A DNA stretch of 64,000 bases from assembly GCA_019914995.1 (NCBI GenBank), contig CM034131.1, forward strand, positions 9,642,501 through 9,706,500, in the 5' to 3' direction. The stretch comes from Acanthochlamys bracteata. Lineage: Eukaryota; Streptophyta; Magnoliopsida; Pandanales; Velloziaceae. The notes below the pieces were generated by a model. It worked only from the letters and a program-made list of their open reading frames with translations, was not told the DNA's origin and ran no database searches. The stretch's first letter is position 1. Each line of letters begins with the position of its first letter. This document shows positions 25,440 to 38,089 of the stretch, piece by piece. The position numbers and the translations under genes are program-made.

Positions 25440-25674
25440 GCAGCGCGTTTGGTATAGCTTTCAGAAGTTACTTTTCATTTTTTTTTATTTTATATTTTTT
25501 AATATATATTTTATAAATATTTAAAAATTTTATTTAAAATTTAAAAAATTAATAAAATTTTTACGTAATGAGATTTTTTTATTGCATATTTTATTATTTT
25601 TTTTAAAATAAAAAAATAAAAATATTTTTTGTTGTAGAAAAATTTTATTTCATAAGCAATCTCAAACATCTCTA
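25440..25674. repeat. AT-rich miniature element copy
   Basis: The left end is GCGCGTTTGGTATAGCTTTC and the right end is ATAAGCAATCTCAAACATC. A second GCGCGTTTGGCAATAG just upstream, at about 25392, suggests a nested or truncated neighbour. The interior closely matches the 15172-15428 copy. Confidence 0.6.
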
Positions 25675-28600
25675 GATCACGATCAACATATATGACGGCG
25701 ACGATGATGATGAGGGCTACCGGCATGGTCTACTCGTGAAGAAATTCAACAACAAGAAAACAGAAATAAGTACGAGGTAATGGAAGAAGATGTAAAACAA
25801 GCAGTAAACTCGCTTAAAATATTTAGCGTGCGTTTATTTTATTCTGAAAGAGAATTTTTTAAAAATGAATTATTAAAAATAGTATTATTAAAAGTGATAT
25901 ATTTTTTTATATTAAAAAATAAATTAAAATAATTTTTTATATTTTTTTATAATTAAAAATAATTTTTTAGTAGAAAAGAAGTGATTTCTGTATGTAAAAT
26001 AATGCACACTTGATGAATACGAAAATAGTTAGAGCATGTTTTATCTCCAAAAACTACTAGCGCAAACACGCAAAGACTTTTTATATTAGTTACCTAAATC
26101 TATGACAAGTAAAATTTTCTTTTATTTATTTTTGTATGAGAATGATCTTTTAGCATGCTTAATGCAAATGCAAAAGAAATTCTTAAACTTTCATAATGCG
26201 TAGTTCAGGATTACAATACAAGGTGATTTCATTGAGCATATATTGTGTTAGATACTCATGTAAATTAATTAATTTAGAAAAAAATTACCAATTAAAATAT
26301 TAATATTCAAAAATAGAATTTTTCTAATCTACTTTTTTAATTTGGAAGGTGTATATATTAGTAAATCTAAAATATGCGGGAATAAAAAAAAAGAAAAGGA
26401 AGAAAAGTTTCATCCATGGTGAACTTTTTTCAGAAACTTTTGCCAGGATTTTATAACTTTGGATGAGAATCTATGGTTTGTGTGCTTGCCCTTTTTCTCT
26501 TTGTTTTATTAGTCTGATTGATTTACATAACATCTATCAATCCATGAAAGCTTTTCAACTTCGTGATTCGAGTTCTGCCTTTTGCTGATAAATTGAATTA
26601 GAGTGATTAATTTTTCTCTTCCTTTCTTTTCTCTTGGGTTTTGTAAACTTTTTTTCTTTTCCTTTTCAAAGAAACTGTAATAATCTCTTACTTTCTAACA
26701 TTGTTGATAATGTTGAGATTTCTTTTTTAAACGTAAGTAAACGTTATCAGTAACAGTAGGTTTTACGCAATTTTAAGACTAAACAAATCTAATAATCTTA
26801 GATAGTAATGAATGTTTCTCATTCAACTTCTTGCCTTCTTGGCTATTCTTGTTTTCTTCAAAAATAAAAGAAAAAGAAAACTTTGCATACTCTGAATACA
26901 TTCACTTACTCAGCTTTATGTTTAACTTTATCATTACATCTAATCTTGTGAAGATTAAATATTAATATGACATAAATAAACTAAAGTTAAACGATCCGTA
27001 AAGCCAGTGACTTGTCTATAATTAGACAAACTAAGATTAGGTTTTGTTGACCATCAATGAAATAGAGGAAGTCTACTGGGGAATCTTCATCTGAAGAACA
27101 TCAGTTATTAGGTGAGCAAAGAGTCTTTGAAGTACACTACCCATGATATAATTTTTCATACAATACTGAAAAAGTTGTTCAAAACTCTTATGATTTATTA
27201 GGATACTGCATTAATCATCACTTGGAATCTTGAGTTTGTCAGTCAGATCCTTTAATTTTCAACCTATTTATATTGTTGATTATTGTTTCATGATTGATGA
27301 AACACCTACACTAATTCATTACCTATAATACTCCACCCTCCGGAACAAAAACCGGGAGCAATTTTTGGTGAATTTTTAGCTATGTTAGAATTGCTTTATC
27401 TATCTATCAACAAGGGGTTGACCTCTATGTAAAGTGACAAAACCATTAATAGGCAGTAGAGAAAGAATCCAACGCATATATAGTAGAAATGTTTTTCGAA
27501 GAAACAAGTTGTCCTTAGTTTTATTCTTTTCTATACATTTGTGGGTTTGTTAGTGGAGTATATGGAAAAGAAAAGAAGTCAGCTTCTTTCGACCAACAAT
27601 GGTCTCTGCAGTGCAGTCTTAACATATAATATTAATGTTGTAACATGTAGTGCTACATGCCAAAGCTGTTTTTTTCTTCAATCACTAGAGAGATAGGCTG
27701 AAAAGGTAAGCTTTTTGCAAGCATGGCTATAGTGGTTTTGTGATTCTTTGACAAACATTAGTCTATCAGGAAATAAAGGACAATCTCTTAATTCCTTTTG
27801 CCAAAAGAAAATTTGATTGAGAAAAAGAATCACAGCTTAGAACAACAGGAAAGACACAATAGAGTCAGGTTTATTGGGAAAGCACCATTGATAAATCACT
27901 GTTCTTTATCCTTCACTTTTGTTCCTTTTGAGGGCTGTTCTTGTTAGTTTTATTACTTTAACTTGTTATTAAAGATCAAAACTTTTAAAAGCTCTCATAA
28001 CATTCTTTGGACAACAATCTTTTTGTCTTTACTGTTAGATAACTTAGCCTTGCGTCTCTTTGCTTATTATACTCTTCTGTGACACATTAATCCATGTTTT
28101 TCCATTAGCCTTTTTCTTTATTTTTTGAAACTTTTTCTTCTATATCTCTCTTTAATCTTGTTTACTAGGTCATTCTAAAAAGTTATTGTAAAAAAAATTT
28201 TCAAACCCTTATATACACGTGAGTTTGGCGAAAACAGAGCCATAAGAAATGAAGCAAAATGGTAATAAGCAGGAACAAAAAGTTTTTATTTCTTAATAAT
28301 AGAGCAACTGCAATGATATTTTATAAAATTTTCCTGCAATCTTTTGGGCTTTGTGTGACAAATTTGTTCCGCTAATAATTTTTGTAAGTTTGCTACAATT
28401 TTTAAAGCCTTGCAAAGATTTTATTGGTTAAGAAACTCCACTACCTATTGAGGTTTTGATCAGGAGAAAGAAAAAGGGAAGGACTTGGGCAGAGTGATGA
28501 CAAGTTAGAAGCTGTCATGTTAAGTTAGACCTCTTCACGGCACTGTAGTAGTGTAGTGTGTATGTCTCTATTCTATAAGTACTCGGTTCTTCAAGTGTCT

Positions 28601-28832
28601 CTTGCACCAACTCTTTGCCAAGTTATTACTGTTTTTTTATTCACAAGCTTTTTGGGAGGAAAAAAGATCTATCTACTAAAATTAGGGAATCTGGTAGAGT
28701 TTTTGTGGCCATTGGATCTATTGATTTATAGTTTCAGCTGCTTATCTACTACTGTAAGATAACTGTTTTTTCTTTATCTTCACAGTGGTGGTTGGTGTGG
28801 TCTTCTCCATGTTAGAAATGCCCTCAAGTTGA

Positions 28833-31800
28833 ATGATAGCTTCCAAATGTGAACAAGGTATGAACGGTTTAGTGAGAACAGATGTTCTTCATCAGACAAT
28901 GGGTGCTCACAAGTTAGCAGCTTCAAGGCATAAGAGATACAAGAGGTAACTGATTCCAACATTTCTTTTTCCTGTTTGTATCTGTTGTGGTTATGGAATC
29001 TTAGCAGTTCAATCAGTTAAAGAAAATTGAATCTTTTTATGCTGTTCTGGGTTTCATGAAATTAATGAGTTAGAGAAAGGAGAACTTTTCTTTTGAAGCG
29101 TTGAATCTTTAGAGGAGTTTAGTGATAGATTGGAGAGAAACCAGAAGGGTAAAAATGGGGGAAATATTTCAAAAAAAAATTGTAACAAAAACCTCAGAGG
29201 GAGATTTTTTGTTGAATCATTTCTTTTTGGTATCATGACAGTGATTCTAGTGAGAGACTTCAGAAGATCATGCTTATTTCTACAGAGAAATCCTTTCATC
29301 AACCAAAGCATGTAAGAGTTCTTGGGAATGACTTCTTTTTGTTTTCAGAATTCAAAGAGCAAGATAATTCATTTACAGATTTAAAAATAAAAATTTTTCT
29401 GGTAAAGGTTATGAAGAAGGACAAAGTTGAAACTGATGTCAGGCAGACGGCAGCATCTGATATTGAGGCTGTATTCTCTTTGAATGAGGAGGTATTTGAG
29501 CAGATTCAATTTGCTGTGGGTTAAACTGTATTCTGCAGGCATTTTGTTGCATTTTCTCTTATGCAATTTCTATAAACACTGCTGGCTTCTGCTTGCTTGT
29601 TTTATGAAGAACCCAAGATCGTATCTTTGAAAACTTGAATCATATTCGACTGAGGAAATGCTGACCTAGATTAACTTGCTGGAGTTTAGTTTCCGCATGG
29701 ATCAGATAGAAATTCACCTTCTTGTTTCATCTTTCTGGATCTTTCGTACAGATTTTGCAATTGGAAAGACAATTAAAGGTCCAGACTGGAGAGCGCAATG
29801 CTCTGGAGAAGGCATTAGGATTGGAATGCAAAGCTTCTTTTCTCATCTCTTCGAATGATGCTTCAATGCCAAAGGTAAATAATTACATGTTTTTATTTTG
29901 TTTATACAAATTCTGGCGAGACAAAGTAATCTGTTCATCTATCAGCAGGCTGTATGCTTTTACATTGAGAAAAAATTCTTATAATTTTCTAGCACACAAG
30001 CTCCGTTTCTTCTTTGCCATGCTTCTATGATGTTTTCGTTTCTCCTTTAACTCAAGGTTGTAATGATGTTTCTGTTGGCCAGTCCACCAAACAACTAATA
30101 AAGGAAATTGCGGTGTTGGAATTAGAGGTTATGCATTTGGAGAGATATCTTTTGTCGCTGTATCGCAAAACATTTGTCGAGCAAATTTCCATATTATCTT
30201 CAAGCAAGGGTGATCGAGATGATTCGAAACAGTCTTTATGCTCTCAGTCAAGCGTGCCTGAAGAGACCACAACGCCTGAAAAGTTATCCAAGAAAGCAAG
30301 CTCCGAGCCTTCCACTGATCGAACATCAATGCGTCAATTAAACAATCCCAGAGACATTCATCGGTGTCATTCCTCGCTCTCTTTTCGATCAGCTTGTTCA
30401 GCCAGGATGTCACCATCCACGGAGGCTCTTACAAGAGCTTTTCAATCATGTCATTCGCAACCTTTGTCGTTAGTTGACGTAAAGCTCTCATCTAACTATT
30501 TTAGCTTCTCAATTGAAGATTAATTTTGCAACTATCATTGAATTGAAAAGTTTCTTGTTCTTTGCAGGATGAAGATAATGCTGCCTCAGGAGTGATGGTA
30601 AGTTTAGCCGAATATCTTGGCGCAAATATTGGGGATCATGTTCCTGAGACACCAAATAAGATCTCAGAGGAAATGGTTCGTTGTATGGGCTCAATCTATT
30701 GCAAGCTTGCAGAACCTCCGCTAGTCCATGACGGACCTCCTTCTCCTACTTCTTCGTTCTCCTCGACGAGCGCACCATCTCCTCAATATATTGGAGATAT
30801 TTGGAGTCCTCATCACTATAGAAAAGAATCAAGTCTTGATTCAAGGCTCATCAATCCTTTCCGAGTAGAAGGTTTGAAAGAGTTCAGTGGTCCATACAAT
30901 TCAATGGTGGAGATTCCTTCAATTTGCAGGGACAGCCAGAGGCTGCAAGCTATCGAGCATTTGCTACAGACATACAAGTAGGTCTTCTATGGAAAACCAC
31001 CACAAACGGAATCTATTTACCCTTGCTTCTTCTTATCACCTTTCTTCTGTTAATTTTGAATGAAGTCTGAAATATTTCCTTCTGCACAGGTCACTTCTTA
31101 ATCGGCTAGAGACAGTGGATCTAACAATGATGAACAACAATGAAAGAATTGCATTTTGGCTCAACGTTCACAATGCATTGATGATGCATGTAATACGTGC
31201 TAATGAGTTCAACAACAACACTTCCCTGTTGTTGCTTGTGAATGATACTGACAGTACATTTGTTTCCGTCTGCAGGCATATTTAGCCTACGGTATTCCAC
31301 AAAGTAGCTTGAGAAAAGCTAATCTTCTCTGCAAGGTTGAATATCATATCAAATGTCTGAATTTCGAGTGTTCATTGTGTAACCGTTCCTGCACTAATTT
31401 GTTTTCCTTCAGGCCAAGTGTGTCATAGGTGGACATTCGATAAATGCTGAGACTATACTGGGTTCTACTCTGAAATGTGGTACAAATAGCCTTGGACAGG
31501 TAAGGTTCGCCGAGTCTCTATCTGAAAAGATTTTGTGAAGCTCTCACCATCCTCTTCATGGGTGCCTGATGTGTCTCTCCTTGCTGACAGAGAATCAGGA
31601 CATTTCTTTCGCCGAGAACGAAATTCAAGTCTGGTCATGACTGGCATTCCTATTCCATTGAACATCCAGAACCTCTTCTGCATTTCGCAGTTTGTTCAGG
31701 AAGCTACTCTGATCCTGCGGTAACATTTCCCCATTCTCTTCTGTGATACGGTTTTCTAGTATTCCACTATGTAAACATCCATCTGTGAGTTAAACCTTTT

Positions 31801-32165
31801 TTTCGTTGCGACCGATTTCCATGATGTTGTTTATCCAGGTTCGAGTATATACTCCAAAGAAACTGTTTGAACAACTGGAAACTGCAAAAGGAGAATACAT
31901 TCGAGCAACAGTCGGTATATGGAAGGAGCAAAAAATCCTACTTCCCAAACTTATCGGCTGGTACGCGAAAGAGAAAAGTTTAAGTACGCAAAACGTGTTC
32001 GACATGATCCAATGCTATCTTCCGGAAACACTACGAATTGCCATGCAGCGATGCCAGCAGAAGAAATCAAGCAAGATAATCGAATATGTACCGCATAACT
32101 TCAATTTCCGGTACTTGTTGTGCAGAGAGTTGGCAGGTCCTCATATGAGCCGAGAAATTCAGTAA
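28833..32165 (+). CDS. MIP1-type leucine-zipper protein with DUF547 domain
   Basis: Plant-specific family with an N-terminal coiled coil (ternary complex factor MIP1 leucine zipper) and a C-terminal DUF547 domain. The molecular role is poorly known. Well-supported exons: 28833-28945, 29752-29874, 30083-30478, 30568-30977, 31090-31189, 31276-31335, 31413-31499, 31591-31719 and 31839-32165. The second and third exons (about 29251-29311 and 29408-29491) are my best frame-consistent guess. That gives about 629 residues. The coiled coil includes ILQLERQLKVQTGERNALEK and LIKEIAVLELEVMHLERYLL. DUF547 shows IAFWLNVHNALMMHAYLAYG, IEHPEPLLHFAVCSGSYSDP and VRVYTPKKLFEQLE. The DHVPETPNKISEEMV and VEGLKEFSGPYNSMVEIP blocks are typical. 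The start uses the first in-frame ATG; a second lies nine codons later. Confidence 0.88.
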
Positions 32166-32687
32166 TGGCAAGCAGAGTGTTTTTGGTTCTTGTTTTTGTA
32201 TAGAAGAGTATTTGTATACAAGGCAGAGAAGAGCTATGTATTTTTGTATTGTGTATAAAAACTTAGCCAAAATTATTTCTGATCTTTTTGTACGAGGTTT
32301 TTGTATGGGTTTATACGTGTTGCTTGTTAGCAATTTATAAACTGAACTCGACCCAAAACTAAAGCCTATTATTAATTAAATTAACGGCCCAACTCATTGC
32401 AAATTAGTCCATACAAGGCAGGCCGAGCTTTACGATTGTAGAAACTGATTATTATGTTATGCAGAATCGGACTACTAATATGTTTTTAAGGTTGATATTA
32501 GTCCCTAAACAATTTAGTTTATTATATAGGTCCCTTGTAGAAAAGCGAGGGAACTGATATTGCTATTTAGTAATATGTCACATCGATTTTGAAATAAATG
32601 TAAGGTCTGATATTGCGAATTTCGCTGATAGCTAGTTGAGACTTGAGAAGACTAGTGGGTTGCAGAGAGAGAGAGAGAGGAGAAAGA
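32166..32687 (+). promoter_or_regulatory. MIP1-like 3' end and PDV2 upstream region
   Basis: The stretch runs from the stop of the DUF547 gene to the PDV2 start on the same strand. It contains a site II-type GGCCCA at about 32386-32391, roughly 300 bases before PDV2, and a GA microsatellite (about 32664-32680) in the expected leader. No further open frame. Confidence 0.4.
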
Positions 32688-34309
32688 ATGGAGGGGGAGG
32701 AGAAGGTCGGGGTTGCTCTGGCTAGGGCTTCAGAGCTTCGCTGCAAGCTTAACGATTCAATTCAGAAATTCATCATCTCCAACGCTGGCGGAAGCGGAGC
32801 AGCAGTGGCAAGGCGTGAAGAACACAGTGATAATGAAATTGATGATGAAGAAGAGGAGGAGGAGAATTTGATCAGCATTCGTGATGCACTAGAGTCTCTC
32901 GAGCACCAACTCCAAGCTCTTCAGGTTGATTTCTTTTTAAAATTTTTGTAATTAGAATACGGTAATGTGATTTTGGTTATTTTGATTGTTGAATTGTGTT
33001 ATAGTTCCTAGAAGCAATTTGGCGTCTGGAATTTAGTAATCTTTTCTTCTTTTGTTTGTGTGTGTGTGTGTGTGTGTTTGGAATTTCAGCTCTTTGATTT
33101 GTTTTGTTATTATTATTATTATTGTTTGTGTCCAGCATTGGATTGCTTCATTCGCTTCCATATATATAGCTGCGAATTTCCCTTTGGCTACTTCAATCAT
33201 CATCTAATTATGAACTGTACTTCTCGTATTCTTCATCTTTAATCTGTAGCTCCTTGGACTTTCCTTATATGTGGAATTTACGACATTACTTTTCAAGTGA
33301 GTTTCAGTTAAATTCTAACTATTAGAACATGCCCTAGCTCAAAAACAAAATTAGTGATTTCTGAATTGCGTAAGATTATGTCTTTGCTCAAGATGATTCA
33401 TAGTAGCTTAGGGTTTGGGCTTTGTCGTAGTAAATTTCTTCCAAGATGTCATGCAACGTCTTCCTTGTCTAAGATTCTTCATATCTTTTCTTAAACCATA
33501 TCCTGCAGAAAGCTATATGATGAAATATATATCACATTTTTCTACAAAAAGAATGAAGGTTGCAGAAAAACAAATACCGTAAACCATAAGCCCTGTTTTT
33601 TTATGTAGAACTTTATTTTCACTTATATCGGCGTTGTGTTTATGAAAGCTCATATATCTTTGTTTAGAATCTGCATCAGCAGCAAAGATATGAACGAGAA
33701 GCAAGTCTGGCACAGATTGATCGAAGTAGAAAGGCGCTGCTATCTAAACTTAAACAATACAAAGGGGAAGAATTAGAAGTGATCCATGAAGCCACAGCTT
33801 TTGCCGGTGAAGGCCCTGATTGTGATGATGGACTCCTTCTCCCGCCATACCCAACACACCTCCCAGATTTGTTTGTTTCAGATAATATTTACACCTCAAC
33901 AAAGTTTCTGTCCAATGGGGTGGCAGGTGATCCTAGGAGCGCCAATATGAAAGGACTTGATGACTCAACAGAAAAGGTAGGTGCTCCGTCTGGGAACAAA
34001 CCATTACAAAAAGCCATAGGGTTCTTATTTGGGGTAATCACCAAATCTGCAATCACAATTCTCAGCGTTATGTCTGTTCTACATATGTCTGGTGTCAAGC
34101 TAGCAGTTAGAAAAGGGTGCTACCAATTTAAGATTAATGAGCCGTTCCAGAAGCCTGAAATAGATGAAGAGGATACCCCTCTCAGTTGCCCACCTGGTAA
34201 AATTCTCGTGATAGAAGATGGAAAAGCTCGGTGTATTGTCAAAGAGCGAGTCGAAGTTCCATTTGAGTCAAATGTTACTACACCAGACATAAATTATGGA
34301 TTCGGATAA
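32688..34309 (+). CDS. PDV2: Plastid division protein PDV2
   Basis: PDV2 is an outer-envelope plastid protein that recruits the dynamin ARC5/DRP5B to the division ring and binds ARC6 through its C-terminus. PDV dosage sets chloroplast division rate. Two exons, 32688-32924 and 33668-34309, join in phase 0 and give 292 residues. Visible: N-terminal ALARASELRCKLNDSI; an acidic stretch; a coiled coil around RIRD-type ISIRDALESLEHQLQALQ and RYEREASLAQIDRSRKALL; the LLLPPYPTHLPDL motif; one predicted membrane span near residue 205 (IGFLFGVITKSAITILSV); and the conserved tail CPPGKILVIEDGKARCIVKE ending DINYGFG, with the terminal glycine used for ARC6 contact. It follows the DUF547 gene in the same direction. 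Confidence 0.95.
33057..33078. repeat. (TG)n microsatellite in the PDV2 intron
   Basis: About eleven TG units, followed about 28 bases later by a short ATT run (about 33106-33124). A candidate length-polymorphic marker with no evident function. Confidence 0.85.
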
Positions 34310-34683
34310 GTCCTATTTATTGGGATGTCGGAGGCTACAAACTTTGTTTCTGTCTGTCCAATATTTCCCCATATCTCTTGTAATGCAGCACCGCAGTAAC
34401 TACCTAATAATATAACTAGAGAGCTGCGAGCTTCTCCACCTGTATATGTAGTAGGGAAGTTTTCCTTTTGATTGTATTTAGAATTATATTAGTAGGTCTT
34501 CCTTAGAAACATTGCAACTGTATTTATGTCTTACGAATAACAGCATATGATATATATCATCTAATATTTAAAATCAGATGAAGAACAAGTTGCGATGTAT
34601 TCTCTCCATAAAAAGGCCAATTCAAACCCTAGCTGAAGAGTCTTCGACCGAAGGCCTCAACTTCCCTCCTTCCAGTTGAAGCT
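34310..34683. other. PDV2 3' region
   Basis: Downstream of the PDV2 stop, it holds the 3' untranslated region and short spacer DNA up to the phytoglobin remnant. Nothing else recognised. Confidence 0.5.
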
Positions 34684-35278
<595 letters not shown>

Positions 35279-35391
35279 TACCCAGATATCATAACACGCT
35301 ATTGTTTTTGGAGATTGAGAGTTTGCATCGTATTTGTTGCATAAGGTAAAAGAAATATCGAATAATATGGAAACTCTAAAACTTTCCTTTC

Positions 35392-35892
35392 TCAAACCTT
35401 AACGAAAGCTGAAACTGTCCGCTTAACGCGACGCCGCCGGTAGAAATTCGTCGCTTCACCGGCAACAGAAATCGCATTCCTGCTTCTGCTCTTGCTACCA
35501 CTGTCACTAATACTGCTGCTCATTGCATCAACGGCGGTGACAGCAAGACGACACAGATCAGCTAACGACACCGGTCGCTTGGCGACTGAATCACTCAGGC
35601 AAAAGTAAAGCTTTCCCTTCCGGATCTCTTCTTCGTCAGCTATAACCGGCGGCGGAGATCCGAGAAATATTGCCTCTGAATCACAAAGGAAACAATTGGG
35701 TTTCCCTACTGTTGCTTGCCAAGCTTTCACCGGCCCCTTGAATTCTTCCAACGTCCCGTCTACCACGTGTACAACCTTCGCAGGCTCCGTCGATGGAGAT
35801 GAAAGAGACGGTGGTGGGTGCTTCTTGTCGGATATTGGTTCCGGGCGAGTAGATGAGAAAGATCGAAGACTCATCTTTCTCCAGAATGCCAT
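35392..35892 (-). CDS. PADRE/DUF4228 domain protein
   Basis: A single exon of 166 residues. The PADRE (DUF4228) family is plant-specific, responds to pathogen and abiotic stress, and has no settled biochemical role. Signature features: KVVHVVDGTLEEFKGPVKAW, the central NCFLCDSEAIFLGSPP block, GKLYFCLSD, and a serine/arginine-rich disordered tail (SSSISDSGSKSRSRN, YRRRRVKR). Unlike many relatives it lacks the N-terminal MGxxxS/C acylation signal and begins MAFWRKMSLRSF, so it may not be membrane-anchored. It has a paralogue at 42079-42567 on the same strand. Confidence 0.85.
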   Translation of the reverse strand: MAFWRKMSLRSFSSTRPEPISDKKHPPPSLSSPSTEPAKVVHVVDGTLEEFKGPVKAWQATVGKPNCFLCDSEAIFLGSPPPVIADEEEIRKGKLYFCLSDSVAKRPVSLADLCRLAVTAVDAMSSSISDSGSKSRSRNAISVAGEATNFYRRRRVKRTVSAFVKV

Positions 35893-38089
35893 GGAGAATG
35901 AAATGGCAAGTTGAAGTCAAACTTTTGAAATTGAAATTTAATCTGCTCCGCCGCTGCTGCTGCTTTGATGAAGAAGTCACGCAAGGAGAAAAAATTAAAA
36001 AAAACAGTTTAATTCAGTTCATACAAGAAAGAAAGTTGATTTGCCCTTGCCCGTATGCCAGTGAGCTGCTTGGAATGACCAAAGTGCCCTTCTATTTGCT
36101 AGACATTGTTACCAAAAAATTTGCAAAGGTAATAGACAATACCTTACTGAAAGCTGCTATACTTATCATGATTATTGACCCTAATTCACTTGATGCATCA
36201 ATAAATAATTACTTATATAATTAAAAAAATTAATTTTTTTAATTTAGTGATTTTTATTTAATCATATATTATAACGTTTTAGTCCCACTATAAATAGGAT
36301 GAATATTACTACTCTAACTTATTTTAGGGTATATTTTAATTGCAAGTAAGTTTTATATTTATTTTAGATTTTAAATTATATTATTTTATATGTTTTAATT
36401 ATTTTTTAAAATATTATTTTTATTTATATTAAATTTTATTTCTGTCAAGATTTAATTATAATTTAATTTTGTATACTTCAAATTTTATTTTTTATCGAAT
36501 TATATTTGTTAAATTTTAATTTTATAAAATTTATTTTTATGCAATAAAATATACTCTTATAAAAAAAATACAAGGGTAGAAATGGAAACAGATGCTGCTT
36601 CACCGGCAACGGTGTGATGCATGATTTGTGTACGTAAAAAATAGATGGTGATAGACGCCTCGAAGAAACTGGCATTAGAACGACTTCAACTACGACTTTT
36701 TCATTGGAATAGACTGAGATGAGAAATTAAATTGAGGATTGATAAATTAGAATATAAAGAGTATAAAGATAAAATTTGACAATTCCACGCCAGAGAATTG
36801 TTCTCTGAAAATCAAATTGTTAATTCACCCAAAACATCGTTTGACTAAAATAAGATACTAAAAAATGGCAGCCAGAGTCTTATTGATCTGGCTTATAGCT
36901 ACGTAATTGTTATGTCAAACTGAAATAAATAATACTATGTCAGCATAAAGTAAAGAGTTTCATTTTGATGATTGATGGCCACTATGTACAATGAAATAGT
37001 AAAAGCCAGAGTCTTTAAATTTCTATTTTCTCATTATAACTTTTAATTTTAGAATTTTTTAATAAAAAATTTATAATATTTTATTAAACGTATCGCTAGA
37101 ATTGGTCCTTAATGCGGTAGGTTTTTGTGGGTCTTTTCTAATGCTATAGGAAAATTGGTATATTAGCCTAGACTAGGCAGTCTTTATCCCTGAAAAACTC
37201 GGTAATAGTGGATTTAATCACCTGTTTTGACGTTAATTGCATTTGGCGATAGGTGGAAACACGAGAGGCTAGAATACAACCATTTTTTATTGACGCGATT
37301 TGACATTTTTTGTTGCAAGGAGCTTCTGTATCATGCTCGAGTTGTAGGTGTAGCACCAATTCTGCAGCTCAAGCTTGGGATAGAAAGCATGTCCTGAGTT
37401 AATCAACTGTAAGGGTAAGCGACTTTTTGGACTCGAATGCAACGTGTGTTGCATATCAAGTTATCAACTGCTTCTTTAATCCAAAGTCGAATCAATTTTT
37501 GTTTTATAAATAATATTAACAAATATATATGGAAAAACAATGAAAGCTTTGACCAAGTCATGAATTCCAAATAAATCCGACGTGATATCAACTAATGAAA
37601 GGTTTTCCGAACAAGTGCAAACCATCAACGACCGAGAAACAATCTTCCTTCCATTGCTTTATTTTGTTCATTGTTATATCTGCAGTCGTGCTGAATAAAA
37701 GCAACAAATAACAAAAACTCATGTAGAATTTTAGCTTTAATTTTGCTTATCAGGTTCATTTTATTCTGCATAATGCATAGTATGACTAATATATGCTTTC
37801 TGTATGGTCTCGAGACTAAATATAGAACTTCGGCAAAATAATTTTGTGGTGCAGCGACGTGAACGGGTTATCTTGACCTAGTCCTCTTACCTTTGCATGA
37901 AGTTATAACAAAAACATCAACGTCAGTCATCAACTCCTCTTTCTTCTCTCTCTCCAACCGTTGTTCCCATTTCCGAGCGCTCACACCGCTCGGAATAGGA
38001 AATCCACAAAATCAAACTAAAGAGAGAGAAGAAAAAATTTTCCATTCCTTTTCAAAACCACTCTCTTTTATTTGTTCTTCTTGTTATAC
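35893..38089. other. Spacer between a PADRE gene and the receptor kinase
   Basis: AT-rich with no convincing gene. The right end (about 37900-38089) is C/T-rich with CTCTCTCT runs and fits the leader of the kinase gene. Short open frames at 35853-36224 and 37168-37591 show no recognisable domains. Confidence 0.5.

Larger units (their letters stand above)
24464..28832. other. Intergenic between the ARIADNE and MIP1-like genes
   Basis: It holds the ARIADNE 3' untranslated region, two well-formed miniature elements (25040-25282 and 25440-25674), then ordinary AT-rich DNA with no convincing open frame. The last few hundred bases (about 28440-28832) probably form the promoter and leader of the next gene. 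Confidence 0.55.
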
